NCBI GenBank assembly: GCA_033032175.1
Contig: CM065309.1
Span: forward strand, 20,026,001-20,090,000
Direction of reading: 5' to 3'
DNA from: Saturnia japonica
Taxonomy: Eukaryota; Arthropoda; Insecta; Lepidoptera; Saturniidae
Length of the DNA: 64,000 nucleotides
The notes beneath the pieces were generated by a model, which was given only the letters and a program-made list of their open reading frames with translations, had not been told where the DNA came from and ran no database searches. Positions 1 to 11,481 of the stretch are shown in pieces. Position 1 is the first letter of the stretch. Every line of letters begins with the position of its first letter. Both the position numbers and the translations under genes were made by a program.

Positions 1-94
1 GATCTTTTCATATATCCAAAAACAGCCATTTAGCTCATTAGCAGGGTTGGCGGGATACTTAACTGTAATGAAAATTAGCACTTTTAAATTAGAT

Positions 95-310
95 TAATTT
101 TTGAACGACCTATCCAAGAACAACCCCACACTATGGTGAAACCTTTTTTTTAGATTTTATTTTATCACTTTGTCGGCGGCGTGATTATTATGTATACCCA
201 TACCAAATTACAGCTTTCTAGTATTATGAATCCCTGACCTAAGCTGCGGACAGACAGACGGACACAGCGAAACAATAAAGGTTCCTTGTTAACTTCGGAA
301 CCCTAAAAAC
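95..310. repeat. old interspersed repeat remnant
   Basis: The stretch contains a run of GACAGACAGACGGACAC followed by a GGAACCCTAAAAAC end, a combination seen at the ends of common lepidopteran interspersed repeats. No coding frame is present. Family not assigned; this rests on general pattern recognition, not on a second copy in the window. Confidence 0.3.
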
Positions 311-794
311 AACGCAGCACTTAGTCACGTATTCGACCCTTTTCCATATAAACATCGTGAATATAACACGAGTATTTCCCGCACCCGTATCTCTGAATCT
401 TCCATAATAAAAACACTTTTTAATTACATTTTAATTTTAATACGTTGAGTGTTCTCCATTTGAGTCATTCATGTTTTTTTATTAGTAATTTTATTAACCA
501 AAAATACGCGTTCGTTAATTTTTACTTATTTACGCTTTATTGTATGTCGCTAAATAAATACAAAACAAGTTGAAATTTCCACATTTTCACAAAGTTTTCA
601 AGAGTAGCATTATTATTAACAGCAATTTCTTGCAGGAAACCTTTCAATAGATATATTTCAGAGAGAAAATTAGGGGTAGTAAGGGTGAACAAAGATATAA
701 CAAATTATAAACAAGTCATACAAACTATACACTAAAAAATATTAATATATAGAATTTTGATAATGGCCTTTAAATATAAAAACATTTTAATTGA
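311..794. other. no gene seen
   Basis: AT-rich DNA with frequent stops in all frames. I see no repeat boundary, RNA gene or regulatory cluster that I can support. Confidence 0.5.
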
Positions 795-1158
795 GCTAGC
801 GATCGCTCAATGATCGAAATTCGATCAGCGACTTTTTGATCATAGACTATTTTCTGTTTAACATTTGCAGTATGAACCTAAACAATGAATATTATATCAC
901 TTGCTGTCACTTTTCATTGAGTGACAATGTCAATATTTTGGGGGGTCTAAGTTAAATGGCACTGGTCGGTTTTAGGATTCGCATTATTAATTTATTTTAT
1001 TTAATATATTAGTAACAGATATTATAGATACATTTTAGCTTTCTACACTCCTTCTCCATATAAATTTTAACCATGCCAAATCTCAGTCTTCCGTGCACGC
1101 AATACCCTTAAAAAGGGGGTTACAAAGCTTTTGCTTCACGTATTAATATAATGAGTAT
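795..1158 (-). repeat. dispersed repeat family A, copy 1
   Basis: About 360 bp shared with 22277..22620 (same orientation) and 40205..40555 (opposite orientation). Common blocks include CTAGCGATCGC at one end, AACAATGAATATTATATCAC in the middle and GCTTCACGTATTAATAT at the other end. Read on the minus strand, the element ends CGATCGCTAG, so a Helitron-like CTAG terminus is possible, but no other Helitron hallmark is proven. No protein is encoded. Confidence 0.7.
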
Positions 1159-1394
1159 ACCAAAACTTTTTGAAAAAAATGTATGATGTTTTTTGTTAAA
1201 CAATTTGTAATGATATGTTATGTTAGGAACCATTATTAATAAATAAATTATATTTTATTATTAATTGACAGTATACTTTTTTTTTCTATTATCGATTTGA
1301 AGCCAGCTTTTGATAACACTATCATATAAAGTAATGAAGTAGCAAAAGTTTATGTCACACTAAGCTTGGAAAAGGAGGTATTTATTAAATGCGG

Positions 1395-1520
1395 TTATCG
1401 GTACACAGACTGGTAGGTACTTGGCCATAGATTTTCAAATGAAGGGTGGCAGCTAGCTAGGCGTGTACTAAAATACTCTACCACACTTATATTTTGGTTT
1501 GGTCACAATGTTTTTTTTTT
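1395..1520 (-). repeat. partial SINE-like repeat, family 2
   Basis: The TAGCTAGGCGTG and ACCACACTTATATTTTGG blocks resemble the 3' part of the tRNA-like repeats at 39930..40110 (minus) and 50190..50370 (plus). The B-box end is missing here, so this is a partial copy. Confidence 0.4.
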
Positions 1521-1823
1521 GTCTTAGTTAAATCAATTGTTATGTACCAAATGACATCCGTTTTATGTATGTAGTAATAGCTTGTAGCTCTCTGCTTGCC
1601 TTTACTGACAAATATTGATCCTTTAAGCGTTTCGAAATACATGGGAAGAATCAACTGACACACACAATGGGTACGTTTTCTTGAAGAAAGCGTTTGCGCT
1701 TTCGGAAAATGGGTTCATTTTTCTGCAGTTACCAAGACTTATCCCAGCGTAATGGACGCACTAACATTTGTTAGGTTTTGTCACTTTATTTGAAATATCT
1801 TTTTAGGAATCTCTGGATAGACT

Positions 1824-2014
1824 TGGCCGTTTTTAATAATCTATCTAACCACTGTTTTTGTCATGACGGTGGAAAGATATATATTTTTTGGTAAGCTTTT
1901 GCATTTCAATAACGTATCTTCGGATAGCTAGTTCATACAAAACCTTACCAAAAGACATATCTTTCTATCTTCATTAGCAAAAACAGTGGTTAGATAGATT
2001 ATGGAAAACGGCCG
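1824..2014. mobile_element. fold-back MITE with about 75-bp inverted arms
   Basis: The left arm (about 1824..1904) and the reverse complement of the right arm (about 1936..2014) share ATAATCTATCTAACCACTG, then TTTTTG, AAAGATAT and TTTTGGTAAG, with few mismatches, around a loop of roughly 30 to 55 bp. The ends are (c)GGCCGTTTT in both arms. There is no coding capacity. The structure is that of a nonautonomous fold-back element; I could not fix a target-site duplication. Confidence 0.7.
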
Positions 2015-2700
2015 TTAATAAATAACTAAATAAAAATTCTTTATAAATAAAAATTTGCGGTGTCCGCAATAGTGTCTAAAGAAAAGTGCTAAAATTCCAT
2101 TCTGGACCGAAAACGCCGGGCATAACTGAAGATCTTTTTACTGAAAACACAAGATTCTTTAGTTTGTCGAGTAACGCATCGTACGTCGCGTCGCGTTAAT
2201 TGTATAGAAATGAGTTATAATAACATTTTACCCCATAGAGCAAGTGGCATAGCAAATTTAGATAGGGATTACGAAATATAAGTCTTTATTGAAAATTATT
2301 ATTACTTCGGACACAAACATAATTTTTTATTCAATTATATTTCGATATATTGTTATTATTTTATAGTATGTATAAGGTTGGACAGCGACTACAGACTTAA
2401 TTATTGTTATCTCGCACAGATTATATAGAACCAAGAGATACTATAGATATAGGAATTTTTTATTTGTTATAAATGCATACATAGTTAACTTCGATGCTTC
2501 GGAAAACACATTTTACGTCTTAATTGATCTTGAAACAAAACAATCAATTACACACTTATAAACATATTTATGAATTTAAAATTGCATTAGGGCACCGCAC
2601 CAAGGGCTTATTTAATTTTCTATATACTTACCATAGAATATTACAGCTTTTTGGTATAAAACGTTCACAATTACTAAACGTGTGTCTTGAAATTTTCAGA
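2015..2700. other. no gene seen
   Basis: AT-rich DNA. A 72-codon open frame at 2524..2742 has no recognisable family or coding bias and is not called. Confidence 0.4.
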
Positions 2701-2985
2701 GATCCGCCCGCGGCTGGAATCCGTTTGTCACCGGCCCTTTGACGAAACGTATTTAGGACAAACCCTTTCCAAGGAACGAGGACCTATCTTCATCTTGTTT
2801 CGTGTTTACCCTTGCGGGCTCCGCAAATATACTCCAAGAGTCTGTTCAAAGCATTTTATTGTGAAGACTTTTTTTATCTTAATGTTTTGTAAGACTGTAA
2901 GCTCTGTTTGGGGAAATTTACTTTGCTGTATATTTCGTTTTTACAAGGCTCGAATAGTAGTTTAGTTGATGCAATAAAACATTAC
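2701..2985 (+). other. possible 3'-terminal exon (weak)
   Basis: A pyrimidine-rich TTGAAATTTTCAG acceptor-like site at about 2687..2700 precedes a GC-richer 160-bp stretch. One frame stays open to a stop at 2963, and a polyadenylation-type AATAAA follows at about 2972. The encoded sequence is not recognised and no matching upstream exon can be joined, so this is only a candidate. Confidence 0.15.
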
Positions 2986-3285
2986 AATTTCTAAAAAAAA
3001 TATTCAAATCATTATACAAATTTGACAGAGACTGTAACGTAAATTTAGTGGAAAGAGATTTTAAGTTTTAAATTAAATTACCTTTATTTGCTTGGATAAA
3101 CATGTAAACCTGAGCGGTAGTACCTGAATAAGGTTTGACTGCTGTTATGTCCTCCATCAAGTGTTCAGGGATTAATATTTCAGTGTAGTGAAAGACTTGT
3201 TATCTGAACCCTCGATGAAGTATGGTATGACACACAAATGTCCTGCAGGTTTCGCAGGGCTGATAAATTAATGATAAATACAATT
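2986..3285. other. no gene seen
   Basis: AT-rich DNA between the two candidate exons; nothing supportable. Confidence 0.4.
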
Positions 3286-3790
3286 ACTCACCAGTGTTGG
3301 CGTTTATGCTGACAGGAGAAGTTCCACAAGTTTCAAGCAAGAGTCAAGGAATGGGAGCGGAAGTCATCAGTCGGGGTCAAATTGTCACTCCGCACCGCTT
3401 CTCACAACAATGTTCTCGTGACGAAATTACAACTTTATAAACTATCACAATGTAACAAACGGCAGCAACAAGAAGAAATTTGCCCAACACAGTTCAAATA
3501 TACAATCAAAAGAGGTTTTGTTCAAGTTATCAAATGGAAGTACGCGCAACTCAAACCGGCAAACTGATTTTCAAGACAAACACGATCGACCATAATATAG
3601 AAAGAATATATCTCGTCCCACAGCCTAACAAACGCGTATTCAATCAACCGACAATAATTAATAAGGCAATGTCTAATTTATATCGCGATCCAATCAAAAA
3701 CATAACTTCTCGAATAATCCAAAAAACGGCGCGCGGTCTCGCGAGCACGTAAGTGACAGCTGTCGAGGGCGAAGTTACATAGAGAGAAAA
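3286..3790 (-). promoter_or_regulatory. candidate CpG-rich promoter and noncoding first exon (minus strand)
   Basis: Read on the minus strand, a CpG-rich segment with GCGCGC and CTCGCGAG (about 3728..3770) is followed by an arthropod initiator-like TCAGTTT (3561..3567). A strong splice donor ACTG/GTGAGTAAT follows, with GT at 3291..3290. That is the layout of a promoter and untranslated first exon. No coding exon can be attached within the window, so the call is inferential. The region could instead be an unrecognised repeat. Confidence 0.3.
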
Positions 3791-4079
3791 AAACATAAAC
3801 AACTTGCGCTGTCAGACCCCGGTTCCCAACAACTGCTTAAGCACCAACATTGCACTTAGTTCTGCTACAAAGTAAATCATAAACTATTGTGACAACTAGA
3901 TTATCAGGAGTATTAACCTATTTTAACTGGCCTTAGAACTACGATCCTTTTAATTTGGTGGTATAAAGCTATAAGTTGCATTAACTACATAGCCTCAAGT
4001 GGACTTTGTAACTATTTGACACCATAAAACAATCTAACTTAGAAAAAAGAAAATTGTTAGATATGTGTACATTTGTACA

Positions 4080-4245
4080 AGTACATCAAGTTTAAGTTAA
4101 TGGGAGTTAAACAGCGCACTAAGTGCAAGAAGCGTGTGCGGCTGCAACAGTCAGAAGTTGTACAACAAGGATATAAGGAGTTGGGAACAAGTTGTGACTC
4201 GATTGAAGTAAGTACCTAGTAGAAGCAGTTAGGAACAGGTAAGTA
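4080..4245 (+). other. possible exon ending in a strong donor
   Basis: The segment is less AT-rich than its surroundings, carries a TCAGAAG initiator-like site near 4150 and ends in AACAG/GTAAGTACT (GT at 4239..4240), a consensus donor. It points away from the minus-strand candidate exon at 3286..3790, so a divergent pair is conceivable. No open frame is recognised; chance is a serious alternative. Confidence 0.18.
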
Positions 4246-7200
4246 CTTTTAGAAGATTTATTTGTACTATCTTACTTAAACACTACTTACAATCGACGCA
4301 GCGAGACGCGACGTGTCGATGGGAAAAGTTTAATTGAAAGAATTAAATGAAATACAACGATTGTACATTGCGATAGTTCCGTAAATGTATGAAACTCGGA
4401 GTGACAAAAGATTTTACAAATTGTATATTATGCGTTCAGATGTCTTAATAACAAACATCGGGTCTCGATTTAGTTTTCTAGGACTAGCTTGAGTTCATTT
4501 AAGTGATAAGGCTTTTTGTTAAGGTAATTAACAATGAAAGGTATATTTTAATATTATTGCAAATAATACGCAAGGGACAATAAGAAGCGTCCGTCAATGA
4601 TGGTAACTAAAGACGTAATATACAATAATAGCTGTTAAATCTTTGTACTGTATCCTATTTCAATTCTAATATTACCAATACCGCTGAAATTGTAACAAGA
4701 CCAATTTTAACAAAAAAGAAATCCAATTTCATTGATTTTGAAAAGTTTCCGGCTGTGTCTTCGAAGTTTAAGATCCAATGTCAATGAAAATAAAACGGGA
4801 CCACTCTTGAGGTCAATAAAAAAAGGTTCATCCAAATCGATTCATAAACAAAGGAGTTTTGACGGAACATCCATAAAAAAGAAATTACATTCGAATTTAG
4901 TAACCTCCGTCTTTTTTTTAATCCGGTTATTAAAATAGAATTAATTCTTGGTAGAGTGGTCGTAATCGTTACGTCTAACATTGGTGATATAATATAATGT
5001 ACACCTTCAGTAGACTAGGAGAGTAACAAGTTTACAGAAACTTTAGAATTAGTCGGAACTCGACAGTAGTGGTTAACAGACGAACTTATATTACAAGTGC
5101 CATGCAGTCAATATTATTAAATACAGAAGGTACACTAAGATCTACTGTTGTTCACTGTAATCTAAATTTAATTTAATATAGCATAGCCGAAGCGGGCAGC
5201 GAGATGCCCTGCACTCAGGAACAGTGTTTATTGTAAGTAGTCAACTTATTAACTGAGGTCTTCACAATCCGATAGTTCTAGCGAGAATGTTCATTCCATG
5301 GCTCGAGCAAGAATGCTACCATTTCAGGTCTCAAGCGAGAATCGATCCGAGCGAGTTTTTTCCTGCTTATAAAGTGCATGCGGTCAACAGAGCACATCTG
5401 TTGCTATCATACCCAGACAATAGAGTGCAGGTCAATGGTAAAGTCATTAGTACGTATTTCATGCTAACATAGACGATTCTTCGATATATTAATAATAAGT
5501 AGAGTGCTATTTAATATGGCGTGTGTAGAGGGGGCCGACATTTGTAACATTAATTTAAAATCTTGGATGATAAAAGTAGAACGTAAAACTACAAAACAAA
5601 TAGGTAGTAAAACGTTTCTAAACAAAGAGAGTTATGCATACCTATTTCTTCATATTATACGGTATCTCTAACTGCCCTACGTGCTCCCATTTTGAATGAA
5701 CTTAAAAGACTGCTCCAATTTAACTGCAAATAATACTTCATCTCCCCACGTCTGTTTATATATAACTAATTAGTACAATGAGACACAGAAATGAGATGGA
5801 CTGTACGTTACTTCTCAAACCAAAGAGCCCGAAAGGCTAGCCGTCTTTATGTTATTCCATTATCCATAGTTATATTTAATGTTTTAAAAGTATTTTCTTT
5901 CCAGACGAAAGATTTCTCGGGATTTAGCTGTATAACACTAAAATAGAAATAATTTTTTATCGCGAGGATTTTAATAAAGAGTTATAAATATATTTTAGCC
6001 ATTACGCAAGAGGAAAGACGGAAAAACAAGTTATCAAGAGGAAAGGTTGAAGAAAAACGGCTGAGAGAAAATGATAGTCAGAACTACTAACTAAACAATT
6101 GGAGCTCAGGATTGAGATGCATGGCCAAAGCGATGCACACAGTCATAAACCTCATCATAAAGGTTACTGAAAGGGAGAGAGAGAGAGAACTTTTGTTTGT
6201 AGACGATAACTATAAAACATTTTTAATAATAATGACTAATTAAACTATAGCTACTTCTACATGATTACAAAAATTGTGATATAACACAAGTGAGTTTTAA
6301 GTTAAAAAATAGATTTATTTTTTAATTTAATGGCAATGCTTACCAATATGTGAATAGTGTTAGTAGTTAATCTCTATTAAATTCAGATGTTTCAGACCAT
6401 CCAATCGTTTATACATTTTAAGATTCTTCTATCATACTTGTTGAAGTGAAAAGTTCTTTAGCCGCGTTGGGAGATTTTTGATAGAGGAAAATTTATGGCT
6501 TTGCGTGACATTCGAGTCACACACTCCTTATGAGTGCCTCTGTTTTGTTTTTATTGACTTACTGTTGCTATCTTTACATTGTTATAGGTACGTCTTAATT
6601 AATGTTAACAAACTCATCAGAGGAGTGGAAAGTGGGACTTGTTAATTTAAGTTCACACGCGTTCACATTAGATGTTTAATTGGCATGCCAATATTTTGAC
6701 GTTAATTAATCGCGTTTAATTTTAACAAACTTAAGATTGATCCTTTATTGTTAACTATAATTGATTGTTATTTATTGCTAAATAAGTTTAGTTGTGGTAT
6801 TATTACATTGTTATGTGTTGGTACATCACGGTCCTTGGTAATAAGCCTTGCAAATATTCGAAATTTTGTTCACCACCAGACCCTCGTTACTAAGCCCAAT
6901 CTGTTGGACTCGTTAATACAGATTATATGAGCCAAATCTCGAGGGTTTGTTAGCCACTGAAGAGTTCCACAATTAGCCAAATTATGGTTTTGTCATCCGA
7001 ACATGTAGGTACATACAAAGTTTCATTTCTATGTGACGATATGATGTAGGTTAAATTTGATTTCTAAGATTTGATCACATTGTTTGTTAATTACAAGTGT
7101 AGTTAATAAAAGCGTGTTAAAAATCATAGTCATCGCATCGCACATCGCATTAGCGACTTTTCTCGCTGGGACTGTTTCTGAACTCTTGTAAAGTCTATGG

Positions 7201-7337
7201 ACAAAACTGTTTTGTAACGTTGTACGTACATATATATCCATAGGACCGGTAAAGAGTGACGAAATAGTCACGGTGATAAAAGTCACTCGACCGCGCGCTA
7301 GCACTTAGAATGTAATCACCCATTCAAGAAATTCTAA
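4246..7337. other. no gene seen; short GA microsatellite
   Basis: About 3 kb of AT-rich DNA with only short meaningless frames. A (GA)n run of about 15 bp lies at about 6175..6189. The open frames near 4732, 5287 and 6748 show no domain, signal peptide or splice context. Confidence 0.5.
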
Positions 7338-7590
7338 TCTATACTAATATTATAAAGCTGAAGAGTTTGTTTGTTTGTTGAACACGCAATCTCAGGAACT
7401 ACTACTTCGAATGGGCAAAATGGTTCAGTGTGGGGTAGCCCATTTATTGAGGAAGGCTATAGGCTATATAATATCATGCTATCACCAATAGAAGCGATAA
7501 ATCAATGAAAAATGTTGGAAAAACGGGAAAATTTGCAAACATTCACGATTTTGAATTTAATTAATAAAGCTATCGGCTTTCTCGTATAGT
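7338..7590 (+). mobile_element. Helitron-like element, 5' part
   Basis: It begins A/TCTATACTAATATTATAAA at 7338, the 5' end expected of lepidopteran nonautonomous Helitrons. TTTGTTTGTTTG and a TAGGCTATATAA block follow; the latter is shared with the element at 16395..16673. No CTAG 3' terminus is found, so the copy is truncated or decayed. It carries no gene. Confidence 0.5.
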
Positions 7591-7859
7591 GACGAAATAT
7601 TCACAGCTATAGAGCGAAAGATATTTTCTTGAAACCGTTAATACGTTGCAGACTTCTTAGTTATTACCATTTACTTTTATTTACATTACATTTTACTCAG
7701 CAATGGGACAAGAGGGCTTCATTTTTCCCAATAGAATGTGGCAAATACAGAACAGCGTGGTGGAAAGAAAGTAAAATAATACTTGAATATCTTCACCCTC
7801 ATTGAAGCTATCGTAAATCACTGCCTGTTACTTTCCTCGTGTTATTTATTCGTGTCTCT

Positions 7860-7960
7860 CCCCTGTGACGTCATCGAGGCATCCCTCAAAAGTTATGACG
7901 TCACGCACTATTAGCGCAGCCGAGCGCGCTCGCCCCGGCACAAGTCAGTTCTATATTTCT
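7860..7960 (+). promoter_or_regulatory. CpG-rich block with two CRE palindromes
   Basis: Two perfect TGACGTCA palindromes (7866..7873 and 7896..7903) lie 30 bp apart, followed by a CpG-rich GCCGAGCGCGCTCG and an initiator-like TCAGTT at 7945..7950. CREB/ATF family factors bind TGACGTCA. The cluster is striking in AT-rich DNA and suggests a promoter or enhancer; no transcript can be assigned. Confidence 0.35.
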
Positions 7961-8180
7961 TTGAAAATTATCGCCGTTAGGTATATAATATTTTTTTATA
8001 CGTTACATTAATAAACTATGCTATTGTGATTATTCATGTGGTAGGAAAGGAAGCATTGGAGAATATAATTCTTTATATACAATTGTACCCTGTTTAGCGA
8101 AGGCAACTATCTTCCTACAACATGGATTTTCTCAACGCAAAGGTTCCTTTTTTTTTAATAATATGTAGGCACTTAACGGT

Positions 8181-8400
8181 ACTTCCCTGATGGTAAGTAC
8201 ATCACAATCGAAACACAACGGCGACCACCGAGAGATCTAAATCCATTGGCAGTCGTCGCTGTCGTGTCGACCTGCATAAATATTTCTTCACGTTACGCTT
8301 CAAGGATCCGATGTCGTAAGAGATGAATGACAATAGACTGTATATCTCCCGGTGGTCGCCGATGTTATTGGATTACACTGTGCTCACCATCAGGTACAGT
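8181..8400. mobile_element. fold-back repeat with about 56-bp inverted arms
   Basis: The arm at 8181..8236 and the reverse complement of 8344..8400 share CCTGATGGT, GGCGACCACCG and GAGAT in the same order and spacing, around a 107-bp loop. There is no coding capacity. It is likely a nonautonomous inverted-repeat element; its superfamily cannot be assigned because no clear duplication flanks it. Confidence 0.6.
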
Positions 8401-8511
8401 GTAGTAGTCACTTTGCCTTGCTTAGATAAAAAAATGTCTCGTTTTTATTGTAGCTTTATCAGGCTACCGTCTGAGTAGAAGCGCATTGCTAAGCTGTGAT
8501 TTGTTCTAAGA

Positions 8512-9126
8512 TCTATACTATACACTATACTATAATAAAGCGGAAAAGTTTTTATGTTTGTTTGTTTGGATTCGAAAAATTATTTTTGTATATAATAGCC
8601 AGACTCTCGGGGAATACTATAAGTTATCTAACATAAGCTACAACTCTCAGCCTTAAATATAGATTTTGGTTACGTAAGTCGGAAAACGATGCCCTCCTGA
8701 ACTGCTTTATCGGCGTGTGCTGGCGTAATCATTAATTATATGGAAATACAATATTCTAAAAAAATATTGGTCCTTAGTATATTTAAAAAAAAATCTGCGA
8801 TAGAATATGCTTATCTCTTATACATAAGCCACAATTAAGTATTTTGTGTCAAAGATTTGTTGAATATTAAAAAGTGAATTATATGCATTATTTTAGACAT
8901 GACATAGTTCATACAAACAAAAGCTACTTGATCATAAATACAATTTAATGACGTTAAATTTTGCTCTTTAGAGTATGCCATTTGGATACGTAATTAAGAA
9001 GTTAATGAAAAATTAAAATAATTTATACTTGCGGGAAAAACAATTATTACAGACTACATGAGTGCGTTGACGGCGTGGTGTGTCTCGGATAAAATTCATA
9101 TGGGTGAAACCGTGGGGCACAGCCAG
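8512..9126 (+). mobile_element. Helitron-like nonautonomous element
   Basis: The element starts A/TCTATACTATACACTATAC at 8512 and ends in GTGGGGCACAGCCAG followed by T (9112..9127), one base off the expected CTAG end. Its body matches the reverse complement of 57438..57790, including blocks around CTTATCTCTTATACA and TTATACTTGCGGGAAAAACA. Helitrons insert between A and T without duplication, as seen here. It encodes no Rep/helicase, so movement would depend on a helper. Confidence 0.55.
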
Positions 9127-9261
9127 TATAATAATAATATGCAAGGATTGAAGAGGGGATTGCTTTAAGTTTGTCGGAAAATAGTGGGAATATAAGTTTA
9201 AAAGCTCCAGCACTATCGCAACATATATTTTTGCAGCCGTGTTCGTGCTGTTGTATTCCGA

Positions 9262-9285
9262 CCCCCCCCCCCCCCCGCTCCCCCC
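9262..9285 (-). repeat. C15-GCT-C6 homopolymer tract
   Basis: Fifteen consecutive C bases (9262..9276) are followed by GCT and six more C. The complementary G-runs could form a quadruplex. It is unusual in this AT-rich setting and prone to length change. Confidence 0.85.
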
Positions 9286-9449
9286 ATCTTCCTTTCTTAT
9301 TACATATAATAGTACACAATATATATTTTTAGATTTTATTACATAATATTAATCGGTCGTAGGACTTAAGTTAAGTGACCTGAAATAAGCCTTTGAGTTA
9401 ACGACGAGTGTACAAAAGTTATATCCAATAGTTACTATTAAGTGACCAA

Positions 9450-9450
9450 T

Positions 9451-9481
<31 letters not shown>

Positions 9482-9487
9482 TATAAT
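9450..9487. repeat. TA microsatellite
   Basis: A (TA)n tract with one phase break directly abuts the left end of the mariner copy at 9491, and may have grown from the TA target site and eroded that end. Confidence 0.8.
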
Positions 9488-9490
9488 ACT

Positions 9491-10718
9491 GTATCCGACC
9501 TATACCTGTAACTTCGTACTGGCATTATTTTTCGTCATCCGGCTCATGGCATCCTTCGAAATATTCCCCCTTCGACTGAACAAGACGCTCCCATTAGTGC
9601 CCACATCATAATGTAGTTCTGGTAATCAATTTTCGGAATAACCACGAGTGCACGCGTCGCATAAGTTCACAGTCAAAAGGCGCGGACGTTCATGTCGGGA
9701 CTATACGGAGGCTGACAAATTGATTAATATTATTTTTCACTAAAAACTGTTGCACGAGGTTTGATGGATGCGCTGGCGCGTTATCATGATGGAGAAGCCA
9801 GTCGCCGCTCACCCAAAATCAAGGCTGTTTTCTTATCACTGCGTCACGCAATCTTTTCAGAATTTCGCGGTAAAATTCTTTGTTGATTGTCTAATCTCTC
9901 GATGCATATTCGTGATGCTTCGAAATTGAAGAAAACAATTAACATGTACATGATGTTGCTCCGATTCTGACGTGGTTTCTTCGGTCGTGGGTCAGATGGA
10001 AGCTTCCATTGTGAGGATTTTTGTTCCGTTTTGTGGTCATAACCGTAAACCCAGGATTCGTCACCGGTAATTATCATCTGACCGGTCGGTCTTCCGAAGC
10101 ATATTTTTATCATCAATAACTATTTCAAAGTTATCCTGAGCGATTTCGAAACTGCTTCTGCTCTACTGTAAACCATTTTGGAATGAATTCCCCACACTAG
10201 CGAGTCATTCCCAAATTCTCCATCAGGATTCTCGAAAAAAAAAGTTTTCGGGAAACCCGAGATCATCTTCTATCTCGCGCACAGACAAACGATGATTTTG
10301 TGCAATCGCGAGATGCACACGTTCGATATTTCTCGGTGTTATCGCGCTCGAAGGTCTGCCTGAACGCGGATCGCAATCAACACTCGTGCAACCGTTTTTG
10401 AATCACTTGTATACAAGCATCTTCAAAGGCCTCCTGCATCATTTCGAGGGTCTCTATACAATTGTTTCCGAGTTTGGAGCAAACTTTATGCAAATAGGTT
10501 GTGCCGATCTCTCCGTCATTTTAAAAAATCCGACGAATTTCGGAATCGACAATGTACGTAAAGACACGCTGCGCTCGGAATAACAAATCTCGCCGGTAGC
10601 CACGGTAGCCGATGACTTCGTGAAGAGTCACTTGTTACGCTCGTACTTCATAAAGGTCATTCGGACGTTTAGGCGCGAAGTTATGAGTACAGGTCGGATA
10701 CTTTTGGGACACACCTCG
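9491..10718 (-). mobile_element. mariner-like element, mori type (decayed)
   Basis: Imperfect inverted repeats bound the element: GTATCCGACCTATACCTGTA at 9491 and, at the right end in reverse complement, GTATCCGACCTGTACTCATA (up to 10702). The right end extends outward to GGGACACACCTCG at 10718, which in reverse complement is the CGAGGTGTG start typical of mori-type mariners. The corresponding outer left end is missing and is replaced by TA repeats. Confidence 0.7.
9500..10519 (-). pseudogene. mariner transposase pseudogene (mori type)
   Basis: The frame starts with a typical MTE-type mariner N-terminus at 10519. A helix-turn-helix region with LSVREIEDDLG is followed by ITGDESWVYGYDH, which carries the first catalytic Asp (codon about 10060..10062). 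LLHHDNAPAH (second Asp, about 9800) and YSPD follow in other frames. The longest continuous piece is the 90 codons at 9844..10116. Frame changes and stops separate the motifs, so no active DDD transposase can be made. A stop at 9500..9502 fits the original end. Family assignment rests on the TGDESWVYGYD and HHDNAPAH motifs. Confidence 0.7.
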
Positions 10719-11195
10719 TCTAACCAACAACAATATCCAATAAAAATTTCGATGACATTCTGTATTTAGATAATTTTTTACATTCCAAGTTTACTTAGGT
10801 GTTTTTCTTTTTTTATTAAGACACCGAGAAAAACTTGGTCACATAGTTAATAAAAGCGAAATATTTGTTTATGTTATAAAATTTTATCTTGTTGTGCCCC
10901 TTTTCCAATTCAATTGTTATAAAATATTTTATATCTCCTGCCTTTACAATAATAGTAAGTTTAAACGAAGAAATCTACTTTCGTCACTGTCGGTTGGTCG
11001 TTCCACACACCGCGCCACTTCCCCCAGTAACAGGACTGGCCACTCAGCCAGGATATTAAACTGAAATCATTCGAGGGTCGGTATTTAACTGTGGGGTTCT
11101 AAAAGTGTAGTCTAGGAGGCAGTGTTGTATTTTTCGAATCCCATTTAAATTTCGAATATCCGATTCCAATACCGAATAATAGTTTTCATTGTTTT
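10719..11195. other. no gene seen
   Basis: AT-rich DNA without supportable features between the decayed mariner and the RTE fragment. Confidence 0.5.
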
Positions 11196-11481
11196 CAAAC
11201 TAAGGTAACCGACATAGCCAAAAGGATTAGCAAGTTGAAGTGGCAGTGGGCGGGGCACATAGTTCGGAGAACTGACGGCCATTGGGGCAGAAAGGTTCTC
11301 GAGTGGAGACCACGCACCGGAAAGCGCAGCGTAGGACGGCCTCCCACTAGATGGAAAGACGACATAATAAAGGCCGCTGGGAGCCGTTGGGTGCAGGCCG
11401 CACAAGATCGGTCGCTCTGGAGATCTATGGGGGAGGCCTATGTTCAGCAGTGGACGTCCTGCGGCTGAAATGATGATGTTT
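11196..11481 (+). pseudogene. 3' end of an RTE-type LINE (reverse transcriptase C-terminus)
   Basis: The frame reads WQWAGHIVRRTDGHWGRK, then GRPPTRWKDDI, AAGSRWVQAAQDR and AYVQQWTSCG, ending in a stop at 11466..11468. This is the conserved C-terminal tail of RTE-type LINE reverse transcriptases in insects. The fragment ends in a TGATGATG tail, typical for the clade. All catalytic parts are missing because of 5' truncation. A duplication could not be fixed; ATAGTTT occurs on both sides but not at a clean boundary. Confidence 0.75.
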
